Assembly: GCF_015711645.1 (NCBI RefSeq)
Contig: NZ_JABTEX010000003.1
Span: forward strand, 1,153,955 to 1,217,954
Source of the DNA: Planomonospora sp. ID82291
GTDB lineage: Bacteria > Actinomycetota > Actinomycetes > Streptosporangiales > Streptosporangiaceae
Direction of reading: 5' to 3'
Length of the DNA stretch: 64,000 nucleotides
The position numbers were made by a program, and so were the translations under genes. The notes beneath the pieces were generated by a model, which saw only the letters and a program-made list of their open reading frames with translations, made no database searches and was not told the DNA's origin. Position 1 is the stretch's first letter, and each line of letters starts with the position of its first letter. This document shows, in pieces, positions 8,832-18,969 of this stretch.

Positions 8832-11800
8832 TCACTGCCCGTGTTCGAGGAGCCGCCGCAGCAGGCCCTCGGCCTCCCGCCGGCCGGTCCGGACCCGTGC
8901 CGCGAGCTCCTGCCCGACCGCACCGGCCACCGACCACGGCAGCTCCACCAGCCGCGCCGGGCGGAGCGCGGCCCCCAGCGCCGAGGCGATCACCGCGGCT
9001 CCCACCGCCCCGGCCCGTCCCGCGGTGTGCAGGAACAGCGGCGTCCCCACCTCGTCGGCGAACCGCTCTTCGCCGATCCCCGCCTCGGTGAAGGCGGTGA
9101 AGAGGAACTCCATCGGCGGCGGCTCCGGCCGCTTCCGCCAGGCCTCCAGGAACCGCCTCCCGCCCGGACCGGTCCGGGCGCCTGCGCCGAGGTCCTCCCG
9201 TACGGCCTCGGCCAGGCCGTCCATCTCCTCGTCGAGGATCTCCGCGTGCAGCCGGCGTGCGACCGCCAGGACCGTGGCGGTCAGCTCCGGAGCCGCCGGT
9301 CCCGGGCACGGCGCGCCGCCGTCCGGTTCCGGGTACGGCGCACCGCCGTCCGGCCCGTCCGGCCCCTCCGGCGCGGTGGCCCCCGGCCCGCCGGATCCCG
9401 GACCGTCCGGCTCTCCCGGCGCGAAGCCGTCCGCTCCCCTCCCGGCCGCCAGGAAGGCGAGCTCGCGCTCGATCCGCTCGCGGTCGCCGTCGAAGCGGGC
9501 CGCCAGCTCGTCGGCGAACCTCCCGCCGACCGCGACGGCGCGCACCCTCCGGTACGCCTCCTGCGGGGACAGCCCGAGCTGGAGCAGCCGCGCCGGGTCG
9601 AGCACGGCCTGCACCATCCGGGTCGCCCCGTCCAGGCGGCCCCAGATCCAGTCGTTCACCCGCCAGGACCTCTTGTAGAAGGCGCCGAACTGGCCGAGTC
9701 CGGTCCCGGCGAGTTTCCCCGGGTCCGCAGGACCGCCGAAGGAGTTCGGCGTCCGGGCACTGATCTGCTGCAGGATCACCTCCTGCTCCACCTGCGGCGG
9801 CTCACCGCCGAGGACCAGCCGGCAGACGCCGGCGGCGAGCATCCGGCGCAGCACCGCGGCGGGCGACGCCGTCCCCTCCCCGGGCACCAGTTCGCGGAGC
9901 AGGTCCCGCAGCAGCCCGGCCTCGTGCGCGGCGGCCGGGACCGCGGCCCGCGGCGGCCCGTCCTCGCCGGCCCGGCCGGCGGCGCGCCACAGGTCGTCCC
10001 GGGCCCCCGCGAGCACGGCGGCGATCCGCACCGCGATCCCGCCCCGCCGGATGGCCGCCTCCGCCGCCGCCGAGGGTCCGCCGCCGGGCGCCGTCCGGGC
10101 CGTCGCCCCGGCCAGCCAGCCGTACAGCGTCCGGCGGCGGCGGTGCGGGTCGGGCGGCGGCGGAGGGAGCAACCGGACGTGCCCGGCCCAGAACCCCTCC
10201 TCCTCCCGGCGGGCCTCCGCCAGGTCCGCGAGCACGCCGTGGAGTTCGCGCCTGCGCTCCCGGAGCCTGCGGCGGAGCCCCTGGTCGGGCAGCGGCGCCA
10301 GCCAGATGGCGCGCTTGAGGACGTCGACGGCGAGCTCGCCCGCCTGCTCGATCGCATCGACGTCCCAGTCCCCCTCCCCGTCCGCGGCGGCCGGGTCGTC
10401 CCCGGGCAGCGCGGCGGGCACCCGGCGGACCACGTCGCGCGCCCCGGCGCACGCGGTCAGCGCGGCCTCGAAGTCCTCCCTGCGCCAGTCCGCCGCCCGC
10501 CCTCCCGCGCGGGCGGCCGCGGCGTGGATCCGGGCGGCCTCGCGGCGCGTCCGGATCCGCGCGTACTCGGGCATGAGCCGGGCGGCGAGCGCGCCGTCCA
10601 GCACCCCCATCAGGGACGGACGCTCCGCCCTGCGGGCGCGCACGCGCGCGTTGCCCTCCTCGATCCGCCTGAGCTCCTCGGCCACCGACTGCTCGAAGGG
10701 CAGCCGGAACAGGGCCTCCAGGACGTCCCCGAGTTCCGGCGGGGCGTCAGGGCGGGCAGGGCGGCGGCCATCATGCTCGGCATCGTGGCGGGCATCGTGG
10801 CCAGCGGGGCGGCGGGCGGGTTCCTCCGTACCGGCCGGGGCGGGCGCGGGGTTGACGTACATCAGCAGCCGCCGCACCTGGCGCTCCGCCGGCTGCCGGT
10901 AGATCGCCGACAGCGCCGGCTCCACGGGCCGGTTCAGCAGGACGCCGCCGTCCAGGACGTAGCGGCTCGAGGAGAAGGAGGCGACCGCGGGCCTGGTCCC
11001 GGCCGCACCCAGGTCGGGGTGGAGCCCGTCCGGCCCGTCGGCGCCGACCGGGGCGAACCCCGGCTCGAAGGCGAGGGGGAACGAGGAGGTGCACCGGGCG
11101 GCGAGCGCCAGCCGGCGGACGACGTCGTGGGAGAAGTGGAACGGATCCTCCTCCGGACGGGTGCCCGCCTCCCGGGTGAAGCGGAACATCCCCGCGGAGT
11201 CGATCTCGGTGATGGGGTTGCCGAAGTCGTCGTGGAACGGCATGCGCTCGCCGTTCATCAGGGTCCCCGTGATCATGAGGTCGATCGGCCGTTCACCCGG
11301 CGGGACGTATCGGTCCGGCCGCCGGTCGGGGGGCACCAGCCGGTCGAGGGCTCCGGCGAGCTCCGGCAGGAGGTGGCCGTCGCCGCGCAGCAGGGAGGGC
11401 CGGTGCGGGGAGACGGGACTGCGGAGCAGCCGCACCAGTGATCCCGTGTCGGCCCACACCTCGCCCAGCGACCGCAGATCCGCCCGGTACACCTGGGCGT
11501 ACGCCAGCGCGGCCCCGTTGATCCCCCCGGCCGACGTGCCCGCGATCACGTCCACCCGGGCCGTCGCGCCCACCAGCTCCAGCAGGCCGCCGTAGACCTC
11601 CGCGCGGACGTCCTCCCGGTCCGCACGGGCGCCGCGGTCCGCACGGTCCGTACGGGTGCCGCGGTCCGCACGGGCGCCGCGGTCCGCACGGGCGCCGCGG
11701 TCCGCACGGGCGTCGCGGTCCGCACGGGCGTCGCGGTCCGCACGGGCGTCGGGCGAGCTCAGGGCCAGCCGGTTGATCTCGTTCGTCACCCCGCCCATCC

Positions 11801-11900
11801 ACACCGCGAGGCTGACGCCGCCGTTCATCACGACGGCGATCCGGATGTCCTCCCGATCGTCGTCCGGAACGACGGCGGAGGGTGTGTGCCGTGCTCCCAT
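8832..11900 (-). CDS. Patatin-like phospholipase family protein with C-terminal DUF3376-type region
   Basis: A 1022-residue protein predicted to be a serine acyl hydrolase. The patatin domain begins with the oxyanion-type glycine strand ([17 protein letters not shown]). The nucleophile elbow is GTSAGG and the catalytic Asp lies in [15 protein letters not shown]. The remaining 600 residues are Arg/Ala-rich helices as in actinobacterial 'patatin-like protein' (DUF3376) entries. Between the first strand and the nucleophile there is an Arg/Asp-rich run of hexads ([12 protein letters not shown]) encoded by tandem 18-bp repeats at 11620-11753. There is no signal peptide, so it is probably cytoplasmic or peripheral. 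ATG 11900 has GGGGGAG upstream. Confidence 0.9.
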   Translation of the reverse strand: MGARHTPSAVVPDDDREDIRIAVVMNGGVSLAVWMGGVTNEINRLALSSPDARADRDARADRDARADRGARADRGARADRGTRTDRADRGARADREDVRAEVYGGLLELVGATARVDVIAGTSAGGINGAALAYAQVYRADLRSLGEVWADTGSLVRLLRSPVSPHRPSLLRGDGHLLPELAGALDRLVPPDRRPDRYVPPGERPIDLMITGTLMNGERMPFHDDFGNPITEIDSAGMFRFTREAGTRPEEDPFHFSHDVVRRLALAARCTSSFPLAFEPGFAPVGADGPDGLHPDLGAAGTRPAVASFSSSRYVLDGGVLLNRPVEPALSAIYRQPAERQVRRLLMYVNPAPAPAGTEEPARRPAGHDARHDAEHDGRRPARPDAPPELGDVLEALFRLPFEQSVAEELRRIEEGNARVRARRAERPSLMGVLDGALAARLMPEYARIRTRREAARIHAAAARAGGRAADWRREDFEAALTACAGARDVVRRVPAALPGDDPAAADGEGDWDVDAIEQAGELAVDVLKRAIWLAPLPDQGLRRRLRERRRELHGVLADLAEARREEEGFWAGHVRLLPPPPPDPHRRRRTLYGWLAGATARTAPGGGPSAAAEAAIRRGGIAVRIAAVLAGARDDLWRAAGRAGEDGPPRAAVPAAAHEAGLLRDLLRELVPGEGTASPAAVLRRMLAAGVCRLVLGGEPPQVEQEVILQQISARTPNSFGGPADPGKLAGTGLGQFGAFYKRSWRVNDWIWGRLDGATRMVQAVLDPARLLQLGLSPQEAYRRVRAVAVGGRFADELAARFDGDRERIERELAFLAAGRGADGFAPGEPDGPGSGGPGATAPEGPDGPDGGAPYPEPDGGAPCPGPAAPELTATVLAVARRLHAEILDEEMDGLAEAVREDLGAGARTGPGGRRFLEAWRKRPEPPPMEFLFTAFTEAGIGEERFADEVGTPLFLHTAGRAGAVGAAVIASALGAALRPARLVELPWSVAGAVGQELAARVRTGRREAEGLLRRLLEHGQ
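11620..11753 (-). repeat. Tandem 18-bp repeats within the patatin gene
   Basis: About seven copies of an 18-bp unit of the form CGGTCCGCACGGGCGCCG, with small variants (GTC for GCC, one GTACGGGTG). They encode repeated hexapeptides such as GARADR and DARADR. The unit length is a multiple of three, so copy-number change keeps the frame. Confidence 0.9.
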
Positions 11901-12180
11901 CGCGCTCCCCCGGATCGGTCCTGCCCTGTCCCGCGACCGGTTCCATGACAGCGCCGAGCGCGGGCGTCCCCCCGGCGACCCGGCGGGTGCACGCGGAAAG
12001 CCGACCGGACCGGGACCCGGATTTCACCTCCGCTTTGCCCGTCACCCGGATTCCGACGAGGCGGCCCGCGGGGAGCGGGGAGCGGCGAGACGGCCCGCCA
12101 GGAACGGGGAGCGGCGAGACGGGAGACGGAGGGGCGGGCTTCCTGCCGGGTCCTCCGAGGGGCCGCGGGCGGCCTTTCCA

Positions 12181-12186
12181 TAGACT
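12181..12186 (+). promoter_or_regulatory. -10 box of a leaderless promoter for the SDR gene
   Basis: TAGACT ends 6 nt before ATG 12193, so transcription would begin at or next to the start codon. No Shine-Dalgarno is present. Confidence 0.55.
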
Positions 12187-12192
12187 GCGGAC

Positions 12193-12945
12193 ATGCCTTC
12201 CGCACTGATCACGGGCGCGACCGCCGGCATCGGCGCCGCGTTCGCCCGCCGCCTGGCCGCCGACGGTTTCTCCCTCGTCCTGGTCGCCCGCGACGAGAAA
12301 CGCCTGCTCGTCCGCGCCGAGGAGCTGCGCCTGCGCTACGGGGTGGAGACCGAGGTGCTCCCCGCCGACCTGGCGGACGAGGAGGGTCTGGCCGCGGTCG
12401 AGCGGCGGCTCCGCGAGGGCGTCGACCTGCTGGTCAACAACGCCGGGTTCGGCCTGCCCGGCACGTTCCCCGACGTGCCGGTCGCCGACGAGGTGCGCAT
12501 GCTGAAGGTGCACTGCGAGGCGGTGCTCCGGCTGACGCTGGCCGCCCTGCCGGGGATGCGCGAGCGCGACCGGGGCGCGGTGGTCAACGTGGCCTCGGTG
12601 GCGGCGTTCTTCACCCGGGGCACCTACAGCGCGTCGAAGGCGTGGGTGGTCAACTTCAGCGAGTCCGCGGCCACCGAGCTGGGCGGCGGCCGGGTCCGGG
12701 TGATGGCCCTGTGCCCGGGGTTCGTGCGCACCGAGTTCCACGAGCGCGCCGCGATGAACGTCTCCGGCATCCCCGGCATCCTGTGGCTCTCGGCCGACGA
12801 CGTCGTCGGCGAGGCCATGCGCGATCTGGCCCGGGGCCGGCGGGTGAGCGTGCCCGACCTGCGCTACAAGGCGATCGTCGCGGTCGGCAGGCTCCTGCCG
12901 ACCGGCCTGACCTCCCGGATCTCCCGCCGCATCGGCCGGAGGTAG
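12193..12945 (+). CDS. Short-chain dehydrogenase/reductase (SDR)
   Basis: A 250-residue classical SDR. The nucleotide-binding motif is GATAGIG (8-14), and NNAG is at about 82-85. The catalytic Ser lies in NVASVA (S135) and the active-site pair is Y145-x-x-x-K149 (TYSASK). The NAD(P) choice is unclear; VARDEKR after beta-2 favours NADPH. The PG motif [13 protein letters not shown] is present. It belongs to the 'SDR family NAD(P)-dependent oxidoreductase' group close to DltE/YqjQ-like enzymes. The substrate is unknown. It is transcribed alone, from a probable leaderless promoter, and ends in a strong hairpin shared with the convergent ugpC gene. Confidence 0.94.
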   Translation: MPSALITGATAGIGAAFARRLAADGFSLVLVARDEKRLLVRAEELRLRYGVETEVLPADLADEEGLAAVERRLREGVDLLVNNAGFGLPGTFPDVPVADEVRMLKVHCEAVLRLTLAALPGMRERDRGAVVNVASVAAFFTRGTYSASKAWVVNFSESAATELGGGRVRVMALCPGFVRTEFHERAAMNVSGIPGILWLSADDVVGEAMRDLARGRRVSVPDLRYKAIVAVGRLLPTGLTSRISRRIGRR

Positions 12946-12963
12946 CCGGGGACGGCGCGAAAG

Positions 12964-13000
12964 GGCCCGTGCCGCGGGAGGGGGTCGCGGCACGGGCCCG
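12964..13000. terminator. Bidirectional terminator between the SDR and ugpC genes
   Basis: Perfect 14-bp arms (GGGCCCGTGCCGCG at 12964-12977 and its complement at 12987-13000) lie around a 9-nt loop, between convergent stops at 12945 and 13019. Confidence 0.88.
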
Positions 13001-13018
13001 ATCGTCTTACGGGGATGG

Positions 13019-14239
<1,221 letters not shown>

Positions 14240-14283
14240 GGGAGTCCTTAACGCCTCGGGCCAACCCCGCGTTCACCCGATAG

Positions 14284-14297
14284 TGGATACGTTTTCA
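14284..14297. promoter_or_regulatory. LacI-type operator upstream of ugpC
   Basis: TGGATACGTTTTCA is a CG-centred imperfect palindrome matching the LacI-family pattern TGGAAACGTTTCCA at 12 of 14 positions. It lies 45 bp before the ugpC start. Confidence 0.6.
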
Positions 14298-14403
14298 TGC
14301 ATCTCACCCGAACCGGACACCCATGTCAAGAGAAAAGCCCGTTTTCGGCCGTCATCGACTCCTCCGTTATCCCTCCGTGCTGGAGCGAACACGGAAAACA
14401 TGA

Positions 14404-14417
14404 TGGAATCGTTTCCA
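14404..14417. promoter_or_regulatory. LacI-type operator at the lacI-family gene start
   Basis: TGGAATCGTTTCCA is a near-perfect CG-centred palindrome whose last base is the A of ATG 14417. The position suggests autorepression. Confidence 0.7.
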
Positions 14418-15403
14418 TGAACACGCGCAGGACGACCATCAAGGACGTCGCGGAGGCGGCCGGCGTCGGCGTGGCCACCGTCTCGCGGGTCCTGTCGGGC
14501 GGCTCGGCCAGCCCCGAGACCCGGGAGCGGGTGCTGGCCGTCGCGACGCAGCTCGACTACCGGCCCAGCGCGCTCGGGCGCAACCTGCGCCAGCAGCGCT
14601 CCGGCGGGATCGGCCTGCTGGTGCCCGACATCACCGACAGCTTCTACGGCCGCCTGGCCGACGGCGTGCTCGCCTGCGCGCGGGCCGCCGGCGAGCCGGT
14701 GATCCTGGGCACGACCGGCGACGACGCCGAACGCGAGGCCGAGCAGATCGGCATGCTGCTGGAGCAGGGCGTGGGCCGGGTGGTCGCGGTCCCGGCCGGG
14801 GACGCGGAGATCTGGGCGCCGACCCTGCGGACCGGGCTGACCACGGTGTTCGCCCACCGCTCGGCGGCGGGCCATGACGACGTGCCCGCCGTGCTGGCCG
14901 ACGACCGGAGCGGGGTGCGGACGGCGGTGGACTACCTGACCGGGCTGGGCCACCGGCGCATCGCCTACCTCGGCGGGCCCGGCCAGGAGCAGCGCGTGGC
15001 GGTCTTCCGGCAGGCGCTGGGCGCCCTGGTGGACGAGGAGCTCATCGTCTTCGCCCGCGGCAGCCGCGACTCCGCCTACGCCGCGGCGGCCGGGCTCTTC
15101 CAGCACCGCCCCGACCTGACGGCGGTGCTGGCCGGCGGCAACCTGCTGGGCGAGGCCGCCGTGCTGGCCGCCCGGGAGCTGGACCTGCGGGTGCCCAAGG
15201 ACCTGTCGATGATCATGTTCGACGACGTGCCCTGGGCCGAGCTCTGCTCCCCGCCATTGACCGTGATCGCCCAGCCCGCGCAGGACATCGGCTACCGCGC
15301 GGCCGAGCTGGTGCTGCGCGAGGGAGGGCGCCGTCCGCGCGGGGTGCTGCTCCCCACCGAGCTCGTCGTCAGGGGCAGCTGCGGCCCCCGGCGCACCCCG
15401 TGA
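14417..15403 (+). CDS. LacI-family transcriptional regulator
   Basis: A 328-residue repressor. The N-terminal HTH and hinge read TTIKDVAEAAGVGVATVSRV and YRPSALGRNL, and the Leu pair contacts a central CpG in this family. Residues 60-325 form the periplasmic-binding-protein-like effector domain (GGIGLLVPDITDSFYGRLADGV; ADDRSGVRTAVDYLTGLGHRRIAYLGG; SMIMFDDVPWAELCSPPLTVI). It is divergent from ugpC/msiK, and both promoter areas contain LacI-type palindromes. The likely circuit is sugar-responsive control of the shared ATPase plus autoregulation. The inducer is unknown. The ATG overlaps its operator and there is no clear Shine-Dalgarno. Confidence 0.94.
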   Translation: MNTRRTTIKDVAEAAGVGVATVSRVLSGGSASPETRERVLAVATQLDYRPSALGRNLRQQRSGGIGLLVPDITDSFYGRLADGVLACARAAGEPVILGTTGDDAEREAEQIGMLLEQGVGRVVAVPAGDAEIWAPTLRTGLTTVFAHRSAAGHDDVPAVLADDRSGVRTAVDYLTGLGHRRIAYLGGPGQEQRVAVFRQALGALVDEELIVFARGSRDSAYAAAAGLFQHRPDLTAVLAGGNLLGEAAVLAARELDLRVPKDLSMIMFDDVPWAELCSPPLTVIAQPAQDIGYRAAELVLREGGRRPRGVLLPTELVVRGSCGPRRTP

Positions 15404-15433
15404 ACCGCACCGCCGTACGGCCCGCCCCGTACG

Positions 15434-15470
15434 GCCGTACGGCGCCGCCTCCGGAGCGCCGCCGTACGGC
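15434..15470. terminator. Bidirectional terminator between the LacI and glutathione peroxidase genes
   Basis: Perfect 11-bp arms (GCCGTACGGCG, 15434-15444, and its complement at 15460-15470) lie in a stretch with several extra CCGTACGG boxes, between convergent stops at 15403 and 15501. Confidence 0.7.
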
Positions 15471-15500
15471 ACCGGCCCGGGGACGCCCCGGGGACTCAGG

Positions 15501-15986
15501 TCACAGGGACTTCTCGACCGCGTCGACCAGAGCGGGGTCCTCCGGTGTGACACCCGGGCGGAACCGCGCGAGCACCTCCCCCTCGCGGGAGACCAGGAAC
15601 TTCTCGAAGTTCCACTGCACGTCGCCGGCCGCGCCCTCGGCGTCGGCGGCCCGGGTCAGCTCGGCGTAGAGCGGGTGCCGGCCGTCCCCGTTGACGTCGG
15701 TCTTGGCCAGCAGCGGGAAGTCCACCCCGTAGTTCGTCGCGCAGAACTCCCGGATCTCCTCGGCCGTGCCCGGCTCCTGGCCCATGAACTGGTTGCAGGG
15801 CACGCCGACGACGGTGAAGCCGCGGTCGGCGTAGGCCTGCTGCAGGCGGACCAGGCCGGCGTACTGCGGGGTCAGGCCGCACCGGGAGGCGACGTTCACC
15901 ACGAGGACGGACTTGTCCGCCGCGAGCTCGGCCAGCGTGGTGGGGGCTCCGTCGAGGGTCTGCACGGGGATGTCACGGATGCTCAT
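15501..15986 (-). CDS. Glutathione peroxidase family protein (thiol peroxidase)
   Basis: A 161-residue cytoplasmic peroxidase. The catalytic tetrad is visible: Cys36 in NVASRCGLTPQY (a Cys, not selenocysteine), Gln70 in CNQFMGQEPG, and Trp125-Asn126 in VQWNFEKF. Actinomycetes lack glutathione, so the reductant is more likely thioredoxin or mycothiol (family knowledge). Start ATG 15986 is preferred over the longer open frame because the fold begins at once (SIRDIPVQTLDG). A -10-like TAGGCT lies 7 nt upstream on the minus strand, suggesting a leaderless mRNA. Confidence 0.95.
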   Translation of the reverse strand: MSIRDIPVQTLDGAPTTLAELAADKSVLVVNVASRCGLTPQYAGLVRLQQAYADRGFTVVGVPCNQFMGQEPGTAEEIREFCATNYGVDFPLLAKTDVNGDGRHPLYAELTRAADAEGAAGDVQWNFEKFLVSREGEVLARFRPGVTPEDPALVDAVEKSL

Positions 15987-16520
15987 GGTGGGCAGCCTAA
16001 CCGTCCGGCGGAAGGACGGCGGCCGGACGGTCCCGGCGGACGGTCCCGGCGGACGGGGCGCATCTGACGGACGGGGCGCACCTGCCGGACGGGCACGGGG
16101 TCCCCGGCGGGTGAGCGGGGACTTCCCGCGGGCGGGGAGAGCGGGCGACGCGCCGGGGCGGGCGCGCCGCGGGAGCCGCCCTCCCACCGATGCGGGCGGT
16201 CCAAACCCCATGCCGGGGCGATCTTTACCCCACTCCTCCGCATCGGCCCGTCCGCCCCGGTCAGCCGGATCCACTCGAACCGCCCCCCAACCGCGAAGAT
16301 CGCGCAAACAGCCTTCCCGACCGTGTCGCAGGGCCCGTCCGGCGTTTCCCCGGCGTACTAGAAACCGCGTAGAGAGACCGCCGCGGTGTCCCGCCGGAAG
16401 CATGCCGGCAGGACGGGCGGGCGTCCTTCGTGCGATCCACGGGCGCGGGACCGGCCGGCGCGCCCGGGTGTCACGGTGCCCGGACGCGTCTCCCGCACGC
16501 GGCCCGAAGGAAGGACGGTT
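15987..16520. other. Intergenic region with direct repeats and a long inverted repeat
   Basis: No gene is supported in this 534-bp stretch. It contains GGACGG-headed direct repeats (16018-16090). It also has a perfect 9-bp inverted repeat (CCGATGCGG at 16187-16195 and its complement at 16238-16246) enclosing smaller G/C stems. A more AT-rich patch at 16355-16380 could hold the promoter of the downstream secreted-enzyme gene. Confidence 0.5.
15994..15999 (-). promoter_or_regulatory. -10 box for a leaderless glutathione peroxidase mRNA
   Basis: On the minus strand TAGGCT lies 7 nt before ATG 15986, and no Shine-Dalgarno is present. Confidence 0.5.
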
Positions 16521-17030
16521 TTGGACAGTCACCGCGCTTTACGCGCCGCAGCCGTGACCGTGGTCGCCACCTCCGCCGTGGTCGGCTCCACGGCGACCGG
16601 CACGACCGAGGCGACCCGCACGACGGCCGTGGAGAGGACGACCGCCCCGGGGACGGCGGAGCGGCTCCATCTGGTCACCTGGTCCACCCGGGCCAGGCCC
16701 GTGACCAGGCCTCCGGAGAGGAGCACGAAGGGCAGGAACAAGGCGATCGCGTTCCGCCTCGTCTCCCGCCGGGCGTGGTCCCACGACCAGTTCCGCTGCC
16801 TGGACAGTCTCTGGACCAGGGAGAGCAACTGGAACCACCGGGCGTACAACCGCCACTCGGGTGCCTACGGCATCCCCCAGGCGCTGCCGGGCTCGAAGAT
16901 GAGCGGCAGCGGCGGGGACTGGCGGTCGAGTCCGGTCACGCAGATCCGCTGGGGCCTGCGGTACATCAAGCAGCGCTACGGCTCGCCGTGCGGTGCGTGG
17001 GGTCATTTCCGGTCGACGAACTGGTACTGA
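16521..17030 (+). CDS. Secreted lytic transglycosylase-like (SLT/APF C-terminal) protein
   Basis: A 169-residue exported protein. A signal-like N terminus (MDSHRALRAAAVTVVATSAV, TTG start) precedes a low-complexity Thr/Arg/Pro linker. The C-terminal domain (about 90-169) has CLDSLWTRESNWNHRAYN, SGAYGIPQALPGSKM and IRWGLRYIKQRYGSPCGAW. This is the compact transglycosylase fold of actinobacterial 'aggregation-promoting factor'-like enzymes, with Glu near residue 100 as the catalytic acid. TTG 16521 is chosen because AAGGA lies 5 nt upstream and it retains the charged n-region. It likely remodels peptidoglycan. Confidence 0.87.
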   Translation: MDSHRALRAAAVTVVATSAVVGSTATGTTEATRTTAVERTTAPGTAERLHLVTWSTRARPVTRPPERSTKGRNKAIAFRLVSRRAWSHDQFRCLDSLWTRESNWNHRAYNRHSGAYGIPQALPGSKMSGSGGDWRSSPVTQIRWGLRYIKQRYGSPCGAWGHFRSTNWY

Positions 17031-17075
17031 CCGCCCTCCACCGGGAGCGTCCAGGGGAAGGGCGCGCTCCCGCCG

Positions 17076-17104
17076 GACGCCCGGGGCCGCCGGCCCCGGG
17101 CGTC
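17076..17104. terminator. Bidirectional terminator overlapping the TetR stop codon
   Basis: Perfect 13-bp arms (GACGCCCGGGGCC, 17076-17088, and its complement at 17092-17104) surround a 3-nt loop. The right arm includes two bases of the TetR stop codon at 17103-17105. Confidence 0.88.
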
Positions 17105-17741
17105 ACCCGTGCCGCCCGCGCTGGACGGCGACGGCCCGGATGAGCAGTTCCAGGCCGAACTCGAACTCGGCCTCGTGGTCGCACGCGCCCAACTCGGCGG
17201 CCAGGGAACTGGTCTGGGGGAAGAGCACCGGATCCACCTGCCCGATCTCCGCCCGGGAGTGGTGGACCGGGGCGAAGGTCGGGGTCACGCCGACCTCCCG
17301 CAGCAGCGAGCCCACGATGTAGGCGATGAACACGCGCAGGACGCGCACCGCCTCCTCACCGCCGAACCCGGCGCCGTGCAGCGTGGCCAGCGCCCGCTCG
17401 ACCGGGAGCAGCCCGGCGGCCGACTGGAGCTGGCGGCTGACCACCACCATCGTGCACCGCGGGTAGTGGTGGGCGATCTGCCGGAACGCCCGCGCCTGGA
17501 TGCGCACCCGCTCGGTCCACTCGGCGTCGGGGTCGTCGGCGAACTCGATCTGCGACAGCACCGTCTCGGCCACCGCGTCCAGCAGCGCCGCCTTGTTGGG
17601 CACGTGGTTGTAGAGCGACATGACGCCCACGCCCAGCTCGCCCGCGATCCGGCGCATGGACACCGCGTCGGCGCCCTCCCGCTCGATCAGGGCGATGGCG
17701 GCGGCGACGATGCGCGGACGGGACAGCGGCTCGGGCGACAT
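17103..17741 (-). CDS. TetR-family repressor (TetR_C class)
   Basis: A 212-residue repressor. The HTH spans about residues 8-55 (RPRIVAAAIALIEREGADAV, SMRRIAGELGVGVMSLYNHVPNKAALLDAV). The all-helical C-terminal domain resembles the tetracycline-repressor C class (RALATLHGAGFGGEEAVRVLRVFIAYIVGSLL). ATG 17741 begins the HTH at the usual distance. It is divergent from a di-iron ferritin-like gene. The intergenic DNA holds two 15-bp sites that are exact reverse complements, so it probably represses both itself and the neighbour. The ligand is unknown. Confidence 0.93.
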   Translation of the reverse strand: MSPEPLSRPRIVAAAIALIEREGADAVSMRRIAGELGVGVMSLYNHVPNKAALLDAVAETVLSQIEFADDPDAEWTERVRIQARAFRQIAHHYPRCTMVVVSRQLQSAAGLLPVERALATLHGAGFGGEEAVRVLRVFIAYIVGSLLREVGVTPTFAPVHHSRAEIGQVDPVLFPQTSSLAAELGACDHEAEFEFGLELLIRAVAVQRGRHG

Positions 17742-17770
17742 GCCCTCATTCTCTCTCCGCCCATTGACGC

Positions 17771-17816
17771 ACGTACACCGTACGTGCCACGCTCGCGGTA
17801 TACGTACGGTGTACGT
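17771..17816. promoter_or_regulatory. Double palindromic operator for the TetR repressor
   Basis: ACGTACACCGTACGT (17771-17785) and its exact reverse complement (17802-17816) are separated by 16 bp. Each site is also a palindrome by itself (ACGTAC-N3-GTACGT). Centre-to-centre distance is 31 bp, close to three helical turns. The pair lies between the divergent starts at 17741 and 17830. Confidence 0.82.
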
Positions 17817-17829
17817 CTCTGGAGGCCGC

Positions 17830-18945
17830 ATGTCGACGCACGATCTCTACACGATCCCGGCCGAGCTCTCCACGTGGGACGTGGAGGCCGCCGGCGCCGC
17901 CCGCTTCACCTGGGAGTACGACGACGGCAGGGGCCGCATGCTCGCCCTCTACCAGAAGGGCAAGGACAAGCAGTGGGACTCCGTCAAGCGCATCGACTGG
18001 GGCCTGGAGGTCGATCCGTACAACGTGCTCGGCATCCCCGACACCACCATCGCGATCTACGGCACCCCGCTCTGGGAGCGGATGGGCGAGGCGCAGCGCC
18101 AGGACGTGCGGCTGCACGGCGCGGCCTGGCAGTTCTCGCAGTTCCTGCACGGCGAGCAGGGCGCGATGATCTGCTCGGCCCGGATCGTCGAGTCGGTGCC
18201 GGACCTCGACTCCAAGTTCTACGCCGCCACCCAGACCATGGACGAGGCCCGGCACGCCGAGACCTACGCCCGCTTCCTGCAGGAGAAGGTCGGCCTGGCC
18301 TATCCCATCAACGAGCACCTCAAGGCGCTGCTGGACAGCACCCTGAGCGACTCCCGCTGGGACATGCCCTACCTGGGCATGCAGGTGCTCATCGAGGGCC
18401 TGGCCCTGGCCGCCTTCGGCGTGATGCGCGACATCACCACCAAGCCGCTGCCCAAGCAGATCCTCGCCTACGTGATGCAGGACGAGGCCCGCCACGTCGC
18501 CTTCGGCCGCATGGCGCTGCGCGACCACTACGCCGGGCTGTCGGAGACCGAACTCCGCGAGCGCGAGGACTTCGTCATCGAGGGCTGCTACCTGATGCGC
18601 GACCGGCTGCGCGGCAAGGAGACCTGGGAGAACCTCGGCCTGAACCGCTCGGAGGTGGCCGAGGCCATGGAGTGCGTCGACCGCTCCGAGTACCTACGAC
18701 TGTTCCGGTCCCTTCTGTTCAGCCGCATCGTCCCCTGCGTCAAGGACATCGGCCTGTGGAGTCCCCGCCTGCAGCAGGCCTACGCCGACATGGGCGTGCT
18801 GGACATGGCCGGCCAGAGCCTGGAGGCGCTGATGCGGCAGGACGAGGAGATCGCCGACAAGCTCGACGCCGAGCGCTTCGCCGCCGAGGAGGCCGAGCGC
18901 CACGCCGAGGTCGCCGAGACCATCGCCCTCGGCACCGACTCCTGA
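17830..18945 (+). CDS. Ferritin-like di-iron protein (AurF/R2-like oxygenase candidate)
   Basis: A 371-residue helical protein. It has two carboxylate-histidine iron motifs, DEARHAETYARFL and DEARHVAFG, with additional Glu residues in HGEQGAMICSARIVE and IEGLALAAFG. This is the four-helix E/ExxH x2 pattern of ferritin-like oxidases such as AurF and R2-like enzymes. The C-terminal 60 residues are Glu-rich and helical. ATG 17830 has GGAGG at 17821-17825. It is controlled by the divergent TetR through the double operator. The substrate is unknown; a redox or detoxification role is inferred from regulation by a drug-type repressor. Confidence 0.88.
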   Translation: MSTHDLYTIPAELSTWDVEAAGAARFTWEYDDGRGRMLALYQKGKDKQWDSVKRIDWGLEVDPYNVLGIPDTTIAIYGTPLWERMGEAQRQDVRLHGAAWQFSQFLHGEQGAMICSARIVESVPDLDSKFYAATQTMDEARHAETYARFLQEKVGLAYPINEHLKALLDSTLSDSRWDMPYLGMQVLIEGLALAAFGVMRDITTKPLPKQILAYVMQDEARHVAFGRMALRDHYAGLSETELREREDFVIEGCYLMRDRLRGKETWENLGLNRSEVAEAMECVDRSEYLRLFRSLLFSRIVPCVKDIGLWSPRLQQAYADMGVLDMAGQSLEALMRQDEEIADKLDAERFAAEEAERHAEVAETIALGTDS

Positions 18946-18969
18946 CCCGGCCGCCGTACGTCCTCCCGC

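Noticed and set aside
11620..11753. Regular repeats that could suggest a CRISPR array.
   Set aside because: The units are contiguous, in frame within a gene and have no unique spacers. No cas genes are present. The same holds for repeats at 23551-23601 and 25689-26039.
16187..16510. A c-di-AMP (ydaO/yuaA) riboswitch before the secreted transglycosylase-like gene, as found before actinobacterial cell-wall enzyme genes.
   Set aside because: I could not find the conserved ydaO blocks in the right order on either strand; only a generic inverted repeat is present.
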